Source: Nitrospirota bacterium
GTDB taxonomy: Bacteria > Nitrospirota > Nitrospiria > Nitrospirales > Nitrospiraceae
Direction of reading: 5' to 3'
Length of the DNA stretch: 64,000 nt
NCBI GenBank assembly: GCA_002737345.1
Contig: NSIK01000034.1
Location: forward strand, 1-64,000
Notes under the pieces: generated by a model
The model's input: the letters and a program-made list of their open reading frames with translations, nothing else
What the model was told of the DNA's origin: nothing
The model's database searches: none
Translations under genes and position numbers: made by a program
Shown here: piece after piece, positions 41,914 through 52,064 of the stretch
How positions within the stretch are numbered: position 1 is the stretch's first letter
Layout of the letters: the number at the start of each line of letters is the position of its first letter

Positions 41914-42237
41914 ATGGGAACTGCCAGCAAGGGGCCGAAACTCTTTGTCTGTCCCAAGTGTCGAAAGACATATTTGGGGCATGATCCCTTGCCCGATTGT
42001 CCTGCCTGCGGGTTCGATTATCGGGAGAGTGAGGGGGTCCGATGGGATGTGCTCGTCTATCTCCTGTCGATTCTCGGGCTGATTAGTTTTTTATTGGTTT
42101 CGTCGTCCTATCGGAGTTTTATTAGCGGAACGCTCTCCAGCGAGCGGGCACGGCCGGACCGCGAGGGTGCTGAGAAACTTCCAGGGCGCGAAGGGTCTGC
42201 GCCATTTCATACCCCGTATCAGGATGTGAGCCGGTGA
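41914..42237 (+). CDS. Zinc-ribbon single-pass membrane protein
   Basis: 107 residues. A CPKCRKTYLGHDPLPDCPAC zinc ribbon (two CPxC knuckles), then a transmembrane helix VLVYLLSILGLISFLLVSS, then a charged tail. It sits inside the hem operon between hemA (12 bases) and hemC (9 bases). The function is unknown. Confidence 0.75.
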   Translation: MGTASKGPKLFVCPKCRKTYLGHDPLPDCPACGFDYRESEGVRWDVLVYLLSILGLISFLLVSSSYRSFISGTLSSERARPDREGAEKLPGREGSAPFHTPYQDVSR

Positions 42238-42246
42238 AAGGAAGCC

Positions 42247-43194
42247 ATGTCGGAAGTCAGTCATGAACGATCGTCCGTCGTGCTGGGAACCAGGGGCAGC
42301 AAGCTGGCGGTGCATCAGAGCGAATGGGTGCAGGCACAGTTGCAGGCGCTGGCTCCGCATGTCACGGTGACGCTCCGCCGCATCCAGACTTCGGGAGACA
42401 AGATTCTCGACGTTCCTTTGGCGCAATTCGGCGGGAAGGGTCTGTTTGTCAAAGAGATCGAGGAAGCGCTCTTGAACGGCGAGATCGATCTGGCGGTGCA
42501 TAGCATGAAAGATGTGCCGACGGAGCTGCCGGAAGGACTGGCCATTCTCTGTGTGCCGCCCCGCGAGGATCCTAGGGATGTGTTGATCAGCCGGAAAGGG
42601 CTGTCGCTTGCGGATCTTCCTTTGGGTGCCAGAATCGGGACCAGCAGCCTCCGCCGCCAATCGCAACTCCTGCATGCCAGACCCGATCTCACCATTGTCA
42701 TGTTGCGCGGGAACCTGGATACCCGTCTAAAGAAGTTACGCGAGGGCCAGTTCGACGCGATCGTGCTCGCTGCGGCCGGGCTCAGGCGATTGGGTTGGGG
42801 TCATGAGATCACGGAGTACATTGCGCCGGAGATCAGTTTGCCTGCTATTGGGCAGGGGGCTCTGGGTATCGAGGGCCGGAGCGGCGATCTCTTTATTCGT
42901 TCGCTGTTGAGTGGGTTGAACCATGCGCCAAGTCAGACCGCCGTGCTGGTCGAACGGGCTCTGCTCCATCGGCTCCAGGGGGGCTGCCAAGCTCCGATCG
43001 CGGCCCATGCGACTTTAGCCGGGACGAAGGTGATCTTAGAGGGGCTGGTGGCCAGCGTGGATGGCAAGGAGCTCATTCGCGATCGGGCCGAAGGCAGTCT
43101 CCAAGATCCTGAGTCGATCGGCATTCAGCTCGCGGAACAGTTGATCGATCGCGGTGCCGACAAAATTCTTCGCGCCATCTACGGGACGGCATGA
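42247..43194 (+). CDS. hemC: Hydroxymethylbilane synthase (porphobilinogen deaminase)
   Basis: 315 residues. VLGTRGSKLAVHQSEWVQ, then HSMKDVPTELPEGL, GTSSLRRQSQLL and the dipyrromethane-cofactor Cys in LQGGCQAPIAAHA. It polymerises four porphobilinogens. The stop overlaps the next ATG (ATGA). Confidence 0.97.
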   Translation: MSEVSHERSSVVLGTRGSKLAVHQSEWVQAQLQALAPHVTVTLRRIQTSGDKILDVPLAQFGGKGLFVKEIEEALLNGEIDLAVHSMKDVPTELPEGLAILCVPPREDPRDVLISRKGLSLADLPLGARIGTSSLRRQSQLLHARPDLTIVMLRGNLDTRLKKLREGQFDAIVLAAAGLRRLGWGHEITEYIAPEISLPAIGQGALGIEGRSGDLFIRSLLSGLNHAPSQTAVLVERALLHRLQGGCQAPIAAHATLAGTKVILEGLVASVDGKELIRDRAEGSLQDPESIGIQLAEQLIDRGADKILRAIYGTA

Positions 43195-44756
43195 CGACAC
43201 AGCGCAAGCCTGGAAAGGTCTATTTAGTCGGAGCGGGGCCCGGGGACCCGGGTCTCTTGACGTTGAAAGGCAAGGAATGTCTGGAGCAGGCGGATGTCGT
43301 CCTCTACGATTATCTCGCCAATCCGGTGTTGCTCCAGTATGCTCCAGCCACGGCGCAGCGCCTCTATATCGGTCGACGGGGACGCGGGCAATATCAAGAT
43401 CAAGCCGATATTAATCGATTGCTCGTCGAACGGGCCAAAGAGGGGAAGGTGGTGGTCCGCCTCAAGGGCGGCGACCCCTTTGTGTTCGGGCGTGGGGGCG
43501 AAGAGGCGGAAGCGATGGCCGCGGCAGGGATCGAGTTCGAAATTGTATCGGGTGTAACGGCGGCCGTTGCCGTGCCGGCCTATGCTGGGATTCCTGTGAC
43601 CCACCGCACCTTGGCCTCCATGGTCACATTTGTGACCGGCCACGAAGGTCCGACCAAGCCTGCGACGTTGCTGGAATGGCCGAAGTTGGCGAATGTGTCT
43701 GGAACCCTCGTGTTCATGATGGGCATGAAGAATCTCGCGTCGATCGTGGCCCACTTGCTGGCGGAAGGGCGTGCGTCCGATACGCCGGTGGCGGCGATCC
43801 GCTGGGGGACTAAAGCCGATCAACAGACCATCGTGGGGTCCCTGGCTGATATTGTCGACAAAACCAAAGCCGCGCAGCTTGAACCGCCGACGGTGATCGT
43901 GGTGGGCGAGGTCGTGCGATTGCGGGGGCAGCTAAATTGGTTTGAGATCAAGCCGCTCTTCGGCAAGCGGATCGTGCTCACCAGGGCGCAGGAGCAGGCG
44001 AAGGAGTTTTCCCAATTGCTGGCCGCCTCTGGAGCGGAGCCGGTCGAAGTGCCGACCATTCAGATTGTGCCGCCTGCCAGTTGGCAGGCGATCGATGACG
44101 CGATCATTCGTCTTGGGACTTATCAATGGCTGATCTTCACGAGCGTGAATGGGGTCGGGCCTTTCATGGACCGGCTCCAGGCGGCAGGGAAAGATGCGCG
44201 GGCCTTGGCACACCTTCGTCTCTGTGCCATCGGGCCGCGTACGGCACAGGAACTGAAGACCCACGGGTTGACGGCGGATCTCGTGCCGGCAGAATTCCAA
44301 GCCGAAGGGGTGATTGCGGCCTTGGCCCAGGTGGGCATTCGAGGTAATCGCATTTTGATTCCCCGCGCTGAAGTGGCGCGCGAAATCTTGCCCAAGCAGT
44401 TGCGTGAGCTGGGAGCAGTCGTCGATGTCATTCCGGTCTATCGTACGGTCGTGCCGGCCGTTGATGTCGTGCTGCTGACGCAACAGCTTCAGGATGGCCG
44501 GATCGCGGCACTCACGTTTACGAGTTCCTCCACGGTGCGCAATTTTGTGGAGCTCTTCGGCGGGCCAGAAGCGGTTAAAGGGCTCGTGGGGCAAGTCGTG
44601 ATCGCCTGCATCGGGCCGATTACGGCCCGCACGGCAGAGGAATATGGGTTGACGGTCACGATCATGCCGACAGAAAATACCGTGCCGGCATTGGCCGATG
44701 CCATTGTGAAACATTTCAGTGAAGGGACGCGTGTGCCCGTTTCGACTCATGGATAG
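43191..44756 (+). CDS. cobA: CobA-HemD fusion: uroporphyrinogen-III C-methyltransferase / uroporphyrinogen-III synthase
   Basis: 521 residues. Residues 1-250 are CobA/SUMT: VYLVGAGPGDPGLLTLKG, VVRLKGGDPFVFGRGGEE and YAGIPVTHRTLASMVTFVTG. Residues about 258-515 are HemD: KRIVLTRAQEQAKEFSQLL and ALTFTSSSTVRNFVELFGG. One polypeptide thus cyclises hydroxymethylbilane and methylates the product to precorrin-2, feeding the dehydrogenase at 27354-28013. Confidence 0.95.
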   Translation: MTTQRKPGKVYLVGAGPGDPGLLTLKGKECLEQADVVLYDYLANPVLLQYAPATAQRLYIGRRGRGQYQDQADINRLLVERAKEGKVVVRLKGGDPFVFGRGGEEAEAMAAAGIEFEIVSGVTAAVAVPAYAGIPVTHRTLASMVTFVTGHEGPTKPATLLEWPKLANVSGTLVFMMGMKNLASIVAHLLAEGRASDTPVAAIRWGTKADQQTIVGSLADIVDKTKAAQLEPPTVIVVGEVVRLRGQLNWFEIKPLFGKRIVLTRAQEQAKEFSQLLAASGAEPVEVPTIQIVPPASWQAIDDAIIRLGTYQWLIFTSVNGVGPFMDRLQAAGKDARALAHLRLCAIGPRTAQELKTHGLTADLVPAEFQAEGVIAALAQVGIRGNRILIPRAEVAREILPKQLRELGAVVDVIPVYRTVVPAVDVVLLTQQLQDGRIAALTFTSSSTVRNFVELFGGPEAVKGLVGQVVIACIGPITARTAEEYGLTVTIMPTENTVPALADAIVKHFSEGTRVPVSTHG

Positions 44757-44803
44757 GTCAGAGCAGACGGTGGTGACGGACTGATTAGCAAGGAGGAGAT
44801 CTC

Positions 44804-45196
44804 ATGGTTGCAGTGAAGTCGTTCATGGTTCCGAGAGAGAAATTCATTACGGTTGAGCGGGATACGGATGCTCAGACGGCGGCGCGGATCATGCGGGATC
44901 GCGGGATCGGGAGCCTCTTCGTGACGAATGGGAAGGAAGTCATCGGCATCCTGACCGACACCGATATGGTGCGGCGGGTGGTTGCGACTGGAGTGGATAC
45001 CCACAAGACGACGGTTGAGCAGATCATGTCGGCTCCGATCTTGGCGATCGAGGAGAATAAGACCCTCTTGGATGCCAACGATTTGATGGCGCAGACCCAT
45101 CTCCGGCATCTTGGCGTCACGAAGGACGGCAAGTTGGTCGGCATGATTTCCGTTCGCGACCTCGTGGTGTTCTTAACGAATCTTCCGAGGAAGTAA
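44804..45196 (+). CDS. Two-CBS-domain protein
   Basis: 130 residues made of two CBS motifs: [20 protein letters not shown] with [13 protein letters not shown], and [20 protein letters not shown] with [15 protein letters not shown] pairs bind adenine nucleotides as energy sensors. It has its own AAGGAGGAG site and lies between cobA-hemD and hemB, so a regulatory link to heme synthesis is possible but unproven. Confidence 0.9.
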   Translation: MVAVKSFMVPREKFITVERDTDAQTAARIMRDRGIGSLFVTNGKEVIGILTDTDMVRRVVATGVDTHKTTVEQIMSAPILAIEENKTLLDANDLMAQTHLRHLGVTKDGKLVGMISVRDLVVFLTNLPRK

Positions 45197-45200
45197 TTCG

Positions 45201-46172
45201 ATGGCTTTTCCAATTCAGCGGCTCAGGCGGTTGAGGCAGCATGAGGGATTCCGCCGTATGGTGCGGGAGACGCGCCTATCCCCCGCCGATTTCATCTATC
45301 CGCTGTTCGTCGTTGAAGGGCGGAATAGGCGGGAGGAGATCGTGGCGATGCCGGGTCAGTTCCGGCTTTCGGTCGATCTCTTGGTGAAGGAGGCGAGCGA
45401 GATTGCAGCCTTGGGGATTCCCGGGATCATCCTATTCGGGATTCCTGACCGCAAAGATGGGAAGGGAACCGCCGGCTACGATCCGAACGGTATCGTGCAG
45501 CGGGCCGTCAAGGCGGTGAAGGACCATGTGCCGAGCCTGATGGTCGTGACCGATGTCTGCATCGACGAATACACCGACCATGGCCATTGTGGGGTCGTGA
45601 AGGATGGCCGCATCCTTAACGATGAAACTTTAGACTGTCTTCGTGCCATGGCCCTGACCCATGCGCAGGCTGGAGCCGATATGGTGGCCCCGTCCGATAT
45701 GATGGATGGGCGGGTCGCAGCGATCAGATCGGAATTGGATCAGGCGGGGTTTACCGAGCTGCCGATCATGGCCTATGCCGCCAAATTCGCCTCCTGTTTT
45801 TATGCCCCTTTTCGGGATGCGGCATTTTCTAGCCCGCAATTCGGCGACCGGCAATCCTATCAAATGGATCCGGCCAATCGGCGGGAAGCGCTTCGCGAGA
45901 TCGCCCTCGATGTCGAAGAGGGAGCCGATATCATCATGGTGAAGCCGGCGCTGCCCTATCTCGATATTATTGCCGCGGCCAGAGAGCAGATTCTGCTGCC
46001 AGTGGCGGCCTATCAGGTGAGCGGGGAATATAGCATGATCAAGGCAGCCGCCAAGGCTGGCTGGCTCGATGAGTCGCGCGCCATGATGGAATCGCTGCTC
46101 TCGATTAAGCGGGCCGGCGCAGATCTTATTTTGACCTATTTTGCCAAAGACGCTGCGCGTCTTCTCCACTGA
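45201..46172 (+). CDS. hemB: Delta-aminolevulinic acid dehydratase (porphobilinogen synthase)
   Basis: 323 residues. [20 protein letters not shown], the metal region [18 protein letters not shown], the first Schiff-base Lys in [19 protein letters not shown] and the second in [14 protein letters not shown]. The metal region is Cys-x-Asp...Cys rather than all-Cys (zinc type) or all-Asp (magnesium type). It condenses two aminolevulinates. Confidence 0.96.
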   Translation: MAFPIQRLRRLRQHEGFRRMVRETRLSPADFIYPLFVVEGRNRREEIVAMPGQFRLSVDLLVKEASEIAALGIPGIILFGIPDRKDGKGTAGYDPNGIVQRAVKAVKDHVPSLMVVTDVCIDEYTDHGHCGVVKDGRILNDETLDCLRAMALTHAQAGADMVAPSDMMDGRVAAIRSELDQAGFTELPIMAYAAKFASCFYAPFRDAAFSSPQFGDRQSYQMDPANRREALREIALDVEEGADIIMVKPALPYLDIIAAAREQILLPVAAYQVSGEYSMIKAAAKAGWLDESRAMMESLLSIKRAGADLILTYFAKDAARLLH

Positions 46173-46177
46173 CGGCC

Positions 46178-47125
46178 ATGCTGAAAGTTACGCATGGACT
46201 GTCCGACGAACGTGCTCTTCGGGCCTATCCGGTCGCCACGATTGGCAACTTCGATGGCCACCACCTGGGCCACCGAGCGCTGTTGCAGACGGTGGTTGAG
46301 ACGGCCAGGAAGGCGCAGGGAAAGGCATTGGTACTGACCTTTGAGCCTCATCCTGTGAAAATTCTTGCACCCCATATCGATCTTCAGTTTCTGACTAGCC
46401 CCGAGGAAAAGCTGGCGCATTTCGAAGCGGCGGGGATCGATGAAGTGGTTTTCTTGGACTTTACTCCCACCTTCGCGGCGATGAGCCCGGAGCAATTTGC
46501 CTCAGAGATTCTGCATCGCTCGCTCACCCTGGCTGAACTGTTCGTGGGCAATCACTTTGCCTTCGGGAAGGGGCGGGCAGGCCATATTGATGACCTGGTG
46601 CGTCTTGGCGGCCAGTATGATTTTCTTGTGCATCCCGTGCCGCCTGTGATGATCGAGGGGGACGTGGTGAGTTCGACCAGGGTGCGCCAGCTCATTCAGG
46701 CAGGGCAGGTTGATCGGGCTGCTACGTTGCTCGGACGAGCCTATGGTCTCAGCGGGTCCGTGGTGCATGGGATGCACCAAGGCCAGGCGCTGGGCTGGCC
46801 CACGGCCAATCTGCGTATCCAGGCCGAGCGTGTCGTGCCGCCCGATGGAGTGTATGCCGCGCGGGCGGTGCATGGAACAGAGATCTACGATGCCATCGCC
46901 TATATTGGGACCAGACCGACATTTGGCGCGGGCGAGCGGCTGATCGAGGTGAACCTCCTGGATCATTCCTGCGATCTTTATGGCCAGGACATTACCGTGC
47001 AGTTTGTGTCTCGGGTGCGGGGCGACCATACCTTTGCCTCTGCCGAGGAGTTGTCGAAGCAAATTGCCCGTGATGTGGAACAGGCCCGTGTCAGCTTGCG
47101 CAATATCCCGCAGGGAGTTCCATAA
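46178..47125 (+). CDS. ribF: Bifunctional riboflavin kinase / FAD synthetase
   Basis: 315 residues. The adenylyltransferase part has ATIGNFDGHHLGHRALLQ and VGNHFAFGKGRAG. The kinase part has YGLSGSVVHGMHQGQALGWP and TANLRI, then YAARA. It makes FMN and FAD. It begins 5 bases after hemB with no clear ribosome site, so coupling is likely. Confidence 0.95.
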   Translation: MLKVTHGLSDERALRAYPVATIGNFDGHHLGHRALLQTVVETARKAQGKALVLTFEPHPVKILAPHIDLQFLTSPEEKLAHFEAAGIDEVVFLDFTPTFAAMSPEQFASEILHRSLTLAELFVGNHFAFGKGRAGHIDDLVRLGGQYDFLVHPVPPVMIEGDVVSSTRVRQLIQAGQVDRAATLLGRAYGLSGSVVHGMHQGQALGWPTANLRIQAERVVPPDGVYAARAVHGTEIYDAIAYIGTRPTFGAGERLIEVNLLDHSCDLYGQDITVQFVSRVRGDHTFASAEELSKQIARDVEQARVSLRNIPQGVP

Positions 47126-47127
47126 CC

Positions 47128-48609
47128 ATGCTAGTTGAGACGCCCATGGCGAGGCCGCCCGCCAGGTCGACCGCACGACCGGCCCTGTTGACCGAGCTTG
47201 TTCGAACGGTGCGGCAGCATGAGCTGTTCGTCCCGGGCCAGCACTTGCTCGTGGCAGTGTCAGGCGGGCCAGATTCGGTGGCCCTGCTGTCGCTCCTCCA
47301 TCGCCTCGTTCAGTCCTGGAGGCTCACCCTGACGGTCGTCCATTGCAACTATGGATTGCGGGGAGCGGAGTCAGACGGAGACGAGTCCTTTGTGCGCGAT
47401 TTTTGTCAGGAGCGGCACCTGCCTCTGGTCACCCATCGGCCTTTGCTCGTGAAGTGCCGGCAGCGCTCCTCGCTGCAAGCCATGGCTCGCGAGGCGCGTT
47501 ATGCCTTTATGAGGCAACTGGCTCATGAAGTGGAGGCAGACCGGATTGTGGTCGGTCATACCGCCAATGACCAGGCGGAAACGGTGCTCATGTGGATGTT
47601 GCGAGGGGCCGGCATGACTGGGTTGGCCGGGATGCCCTATGTTCGTGAGGACAGGGTCATTCGTCCGCTCCTGGCGTCCACCCGCGAGGAGGTGCTGGCC
47701 TATTTGGATCAGGAAGGATTGAGCTATCGCCGGGATTCGAGCAACGAGAAACCGCTGTACCATCGCAATCGGATTAGGCGGGAGCTCCTGCCTGTCGTTA
47801 TGAAGTTGGCGCCGGCTGCCGTTCGTCTGTTACAGAGACAGACAGATGTTTTGCGCGAGGACGAACGATATCTGGAGCAGGTGACGAGTGACCTGGTGCG
47901 CCGGCTCGTGAGCCGGGCTTCCGGAGGCGAGCAACAAGTCGATCGCCAGGCCTTCATTGAATTGCCGGTTGCCCTGCAACGGCGTCTCGTTCGGGCCATC
48001 TTACGGACCTACGATGCAGAGGGTCGAGCCAGCAGCCTTCGCCTGGTGGACTCAGTCCGTCAGATTTTTCTGAAGGGCAAGAGCGGGGCGCAGCTCTCGT
48101 TAAGGCAGGCCCTCGTGGTTCTGGAGCAGGACTCAGTGCGATTCTGTTCCCTGAGTGGGGCGTGCACGGCTGCAGCCAGTTCGGGGCATGGGCAGAGCGA
48201 GAGCCTGCGTCTTTCCGTGCCGGTAACGGTCTATTGGGCTGGAACGAATCAACAAATTCATGTACAGCGTATGGCTCGTCGGGAGGCGGAACAGGGAGGC
48301 GCGGCTCCGTCTGCGCAGCGGGCTGTATTCGATGCCGACCGTTGTTCGGGGCCCTTGGTGGTTCGGTCCTGGCGAGCAGGCGATCGATTCGTTCCTCAGG
48401 GAATGAAGGGGAACAGCAAAAAGTTACAAGATTTCTTTACCGACCGGAAAGTCCCTCGCCAGCGGCGTGAGGCGCTTCCCTTGTTGGTGGCTCCAGAAGG
48501 GATTCTGTGGGTGGTGGGCATGAGGCAGGATGAACGATTCGCTGTTCGCAGTGAGACGGTGAACTGTCTAGTGGTGTCGGTCAATCACAGGGTTTCAGGG
48601 AAGGAGTAG
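47128..48609 (+). CDS. tilS: tRNA(Ile)-lysidine synthase
   Basis: 493 residues. The PP-loop is VAVSGGPDSVALLSLLHR near residue 40. GHTANDQAETVLMWMLRG and RRDSSNEKPLYHRNRIRREL follow. The C-terminal TilS domain has VVRSWRAGDRFVPQGMKG and KKLQDFFTDRKVPRQRRE. It adds lysidine to the CAU anticodon of tRNA-Ile2. The N-terminal 25 residues are extra. Confidence 0.95.
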   Translation: MLVETPMARPPARSTARPALLTELVRTVRQHELFVPGQHLLVAVSGGPDSVALLSLLHRLVQSWRLTLTVVHCNYGLRGAESDGDESFVRDFCQERHLPLVTHRPLLVKCRQRSSLQAMAREARYAFMRQLAHEVEADRIVVGHTANDQAETVLMWMLRGAGMTGLAGMPYVREDRVIRPLLASTREEVLAYLDQEGLSYRRDSSNEKPLYHRNRIRRELLPVVMKLAPAAVRLLQRQTDVLREDERYLEQVTSDLVRRLVSRASGGEQQVDRQAFIELPVALQRRLVRAILRTYDAEGRASSLRLVDSVRQIFLKGKSGAQLSLRQALVVLEQDSVRFCSLSGACTAAASSGHGQSESLRLSVPVTVYWAGTNQQIHVQRMARREAEQGGAAPSAQRAVFDADRCSGPLVVRSWRAGDRFVPQGMKGNSKKLQDFFTDRKVPRQRREALPLLVAPEGILWVVGMRQDERFAVRSETVNCLVVSVNHRVSGKE

Positions 48610-48615
48610 GGGCGC

Positions 48616-49155
48616 ATGGAGCGAATTTTTGGTCGACCGATCGTGACGCAGGAAGAAATGCGTGCGCGGATTCGAGAGCTGGGTAAACAGATCACGACCG
48701 ATTATATGGGGAAAGATCTCGTGTTGGTCGGGGTGCTGAAGGGCGCCTATGCCTTTTATGCCGATCTGGCCCGCGCGATCAGAATTCCCCTCCGTGTAGA
48801 CTTTCTCATGGTGACAAGTTACGGGTCCCGGGCAAAAACATCTGGCAAGGTCAAGATGGTGACTGAGCTGACCGAGGAGATCAAAGGTAAGGATGTCTTG
48901 CTGGTGGAAGACATCGTCGACTCAGGGTTGACGGCCCAGTATTTGGTCAAGGCCTTGGGGAAAAAGAAGCCCAAGTCGATTAAGCTCTGCGCCCTCTTAA
49001 GTAAGCCGGCACGACGGACGGTCGACGTGACCATTGATTACGAGGGCTTTAGAATTCCGAACAAGTATGTGGTCGGGTATGGGCTCGACTATCAACAGAA
49101 GTATCGTAATCTGCCCTATCTGGCTGTCCTGGATGTGGCAGAGGACCAAGAATAG
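48616..49155 (+). CDS. hpt: Hypoxanthine phosphoribosyltransferase
   Basis: 179 residues. The PRPP loop is VLLVEDIVDSGLTAQYL. VGVLKGAYAFYADLARAI and the end part IPNKYVVGYGLDYQQKYRNL are HPRT features. It salvages hypoxanthine and guanine. The tilS-hpt-ftsH order is common in many bacteria. Confidence 0.95.
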   Translation: MERIFGRPIVTQEEMRARIRELGKQITTDYMGKDLVLVGVLKGAYAFYADLARAIRIPLRVDFLMVTSYGSRAKTSGKVKMVTELTEEIKGKDVLLVEDIVDSGLTAQYLVKALGKKKPKSIKLCALLSKPARRTVDVTIDYEGFRIPNKYVVGYGLDYQQKYRNLPYLAVLDVAEDQE

Positions 49156-49169
49156 GTTCGTGCCCACGG

Positions 49170-49198
49170 TTGTCAGTAGGAATAACCTGTGGTAGCAT
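49170..49198 (+). promoter_or_regulatory. Putative promoter before ftsH
   Basis: TTGTCA (5 of 6), 17 bases, TAGCAT (4 of 6), about 53 bases before the ftsH ATG. It could give ftsH its own transcription in addition to read-through from hpt. Confidence 0.5.
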
Positions 49199-49251
49199 AA
49201 GTGGACTGCGTGATTTTGCTCATTTAAGCGTCAATCCACAAGGAGATCTGG

Positions 49252-51063
49252 ATGAATTCCAGGGCAAAGAATCTAGTTTTCTGGGTCGTCGTCGGCCTCT
49301 TCATGATTTTACTGTTCAACCTGTTCAGTGTGCCGACCCATGCGCCTGAAGAAGATGTGATTTTTAGCGAGTTTATGGCCAAGCTCGACAAGGGCGAGAT
49401 TGAACGGGTCATTATCAAATCCAGCCACATCAGCGCCGTGCTGAAAGACAAGACCCGTATTAGGACCTATTCGGTGGAATATCCTGAATTGGTGAAGGTC
49501 TTGCGGGAGCGTGGTGTTCAGATCGAAGCCAAGCCACCGGACGAGAGCCCTTGGTACATTACCTTCTTAGTGACCTGGGGGCCCTTTGTGCTCTTCCTGG
49601 GCCTGTGGTTTTTCCTGATGCGGCAAATGCAGATGGGGGGCAATAAGGCCCTCTCATTCGGGAAGAGCCGCGCCCGCATGTTGACGGAGGACCGCAAGAA
49701 AGTGATGTTCTCCGACGTTGCCGGCGTCGATGAAGCAAAAGAAGAAGTACTGGAGATCATCGAGTTTCTCCGGGACCCTCGCAAGTTCCAAAAGCTGGGT
49801 GGCCGTATTCCCAAGGGCGTCTTGATCGTTGGCCCTCCCGGGACCGGCAAAACTCTATTGGCCAAAGCCATTGCCGGTGAAGCCAGCGTGCCGTTCTTCA
49901 GTATCAGCGGATCGGACTTTGTGGAAATGTTTGTCGGCGTCGGCGCTTCCCGCGTGCGCGATCTCTTTGAGCAGGGGAAAAAGCATGCGCCCTGCATCAT
50001 TTTCATCGATGAAATCGATGCAGTCGGCCGGCTGCGCGGCGCAGGGTTGGGCGGAGGGAATGACGAGCGCGAACAGACGCTGAATCAATTGCTCGTCGAG
50101 ATGGATGGATTCGATACGACAGAAGGCGTGATCCTGGTCGCGGCGACCAATCGGCCAGACGTCCTCGATCCAGCCCTGCTCAGACCTGGGCGTTTCGACC
50201 GGCAAGTCATCGTCAATCGACCGGACTTGCGGGGCCGGACGGAAATTCTCAAGGTCCATACGAAGAAGGTGCCGATCGCCACGGATGTGGAGTTGGAGAA
50301 AATTGCACGAGGCACGCCAGGCTTTTCCGGAGCCGATCTGGAGAACCTGGTCAACGAAGCGGCGCTCTGGGCTGCGAGACAGAACAAGAAAGAAGTGGAA
50401 GTTGTCGACTTCGAGATGGCTAAAGACAAAGTCTTGATGGGGGCCGAGCGGAAGAGTTTAATCTTGAGCGACGACGAGAAGCGGACGACGGCCTATCATG
50501 AAGCCGGCCATGCGTTGATCGCCAAGCTGATTCCTGGAACGGATCCGGTCCATAAAGTCACGATCATTCCTCGCGGCCGCGCGCTGGGCGTGACGATGCA
50601 GCTTCCCACCGATGACCGGCACAACTACTCGAAGGAGTTTTTGTACAACAACCTGGCCATCCTCATGGGTGGGCGTGTGGCGGAAGAGCTGGTCTTGAAG
50701 CACATCACGACTGGAGCGGGGAACGATCTCGAACGGGCCACGGATCTCGCGCGAAAGATGGTTTGCGAATGGGGCATGAGCGAAAAGTTGGGTCCGCTGA
50801 CGTTTGGCAAAAAAGAAGAAGAAGTGTTTCTTGGGAGAGAGATGGGGAGCCGGCGCGATTTCAGCGAGCAAATCGCGCTGGAAATCGACTATGAAGTCAA
50901 ACGGCTGGTGACAGAAAACTATGAGCGGGCGAAGCGCCTGCTCACGGAGCACATGCCCAGCTTGAAGGGCTTGGCGGAAGCGCTCCTGGAAAAAGAAGTG
51001 CTGGATTCAGCCGATATTGACCAGATTATTTTGCAGTCCACATCTCAAACAGTTCCTGCCTAA
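49252..51063 (+). CDS. ftsH: ATP-dependent zinc metalloprotease FtsH
   Basis: 603 residues. Two membrane helices ([17 protein letters not shown] and [19 protein letters not shown]) flank a periplasmic loop. The AAA module has Walker [19 protein letters not shown], Walker [12 protein letters not shown] and the second region of homology. The zinc site is HEAGH near residue 418. It degrades membrane and short-lived regulatory proteins. Confidence 0.97.
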   Translation: MNSRAKNLVFWVVVGLFMILLFNLFSVPTHAPEEDVIFSEFMAKLDKGEIERVIIKSSHISAVLKDKTRIRTYSVEYPELVKVLRERGVQIEAKPPDESPWYITFLVTWGPFVLFLGLWFFLMRQMQMGGNKALSFGKSRARMLTEDRKKVMFSDVAGVDEAKEEVLEIIEFLRDPRKFQKLGGRIPKGVLIVGPPGTGKTLLAKAIAGEASVPFFSISGSDFVEMFVGVGASRVRDLFEQGKKHAPCIIFIDEIDAVGRLRGAGLGGGNDEREQTLNQLLVEMDGFDTTEGVILVAATNRPDVLDPALLRPGRFDRQVIVNRPDLRGRTEILKVHTKKVPIATDVELEKIARGTPGFSGADLENLVNEAALWAARQNKKEVEVVDFEMAKDKVLMGAERKSLILSDDEKRTTAYHEAGHALIAKLIPGTDPVHKVTIIPRGRALGVTMQLPTDDRHNYSKEFLYNNLAILMGGRVAEELVLKHITTGAGNDLERATDLARKMVCEWGMSEKLGPLTFGKKEEEVFLGREMGSRRDFSEQIALEIDYEVKRLVTENYERAKRLLTEHMPSLKGLAEALLEKEVLDSADIDQIILQSTSQTVPA

Positions 51064-51140
51064 TTGCATGCACTGATCTGGGGCGCCTGTCTGGGCGTCC
51101 CAGCAGTACAGCCGAGCTGCCATAGACGAGAAGGCCGCTG

Positions 51141-52064
51141 GTGGATTTCCAGCATTCTGCTGCAGGGAGGCACCGTCCTTTGCTGGTCGATTACACAACA
51201 TTGACGAGACGGGCCACGGATCGGCTGATCGAATTTCCGGGCCGACCGCTCATGATGGGCGTGGTGAACGTCACGCCCGATTCATTTTCTGACGGTGGCC
51301 GTTATCTGGACTCTGACGCTGCGGTGGCCCATGCCCTTCGCCTGGTGGAGGAAGGGGCGGATCTCTTGGATATCGGCGCAGAGTCGACTCGCCCTGGTGC
51401 GGACCCTGTCGATGAGTTGGAAGAGTGCCGTCGCGCGATTCCCGTCGTGGCTGCAGTGGCCAAGGCCGTCCGGGTTCCGGTTTCCATCGATACCTCGAAA
51501 GCCTCGGTCGCGCAAGCGGCTCTTGACGCGGGAGCGGTGCTGGTAAACGATGTCACGGCTTTGCGAGGCGATCCTGCGATGGTCCAGGTCATCGTCCGTA
51601 TGGGGGCCGGGGTCGTCCTGATGCATATGCGCGGGACGCCGCGCACGATGCAGCAGCAACCCTCCTACGAGGATGTGGTGGGCGAAGTCTCCGCATTTTT
51701 CGACGAGCGAATCCGTTTCGCCCTGTCGTGCGGTTTGGTGCAAAAACAAATTGTACTTGATCCGGGCATTGGATTTGGTAAGCTGCTCGAGCATAACCTG
51801 ATGCTCTTGGCGCAACTAGATCGTTTCACAGGGTTTGGCTGTCCCTTGCTGGTGGGGGTCTCGCGCAAGGCGTTTCTCGGACAGCTGGTGGACCAGCCAG
51901 TGCAGGAGCGGCAGTGGGCGACGGCGGCAGCGGTCGCGATGGCGGTCGAGCGCGGCGCTGGAATCCTTCGCGTGCACGATGTGCGGGCGATGCGCGAGGT
52001 GATGCAGGTGACAATGGCAATCAGTCAAGCGACGGCCCGACCCATGAAAGCACAACATGCGTAA
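51141..52064 (+). CDS. folP: Dihydropteroate synthase
   Basis: 307 residues from a [43 protein letters not shown], and [18 protein letters not shown] are the DHPS pterin-site motifs. It joins pterin and p-aminobenzoate in folate synthesis. The first about 35 codons before LMMGVV are poorly conserved, so the start is uncertain. Its last codons overlap glmM by 8 bases. Confidence 0.94.
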   Translation: MDFQHSAAGRHRPLLVDYTTLTRRATDRLIEFPGRPLMMGVVNVTPDSFSDGGRYLDSDAAVAHALRLVEEGADLLDIGAESTRPGADPVDELEECRRAIPVVAAVAKAVRVPVSIDTSKASVAQAALDAGAVLVNDVTALRGDPAMVQVIVRMGAGVVLMHMRGTPRTMQQQPSYEDVVGEVSAFFDERIRFALSCGLVQKQIVLDPGIGFGKLLEHNLMLLAQLDRFTGFGCPLLVGVSRKAFLGQLVDQPVQERQWATAAAVAMAVERGAGILRVHDVRAMREVMQVTMAISQATARPMKAQHA

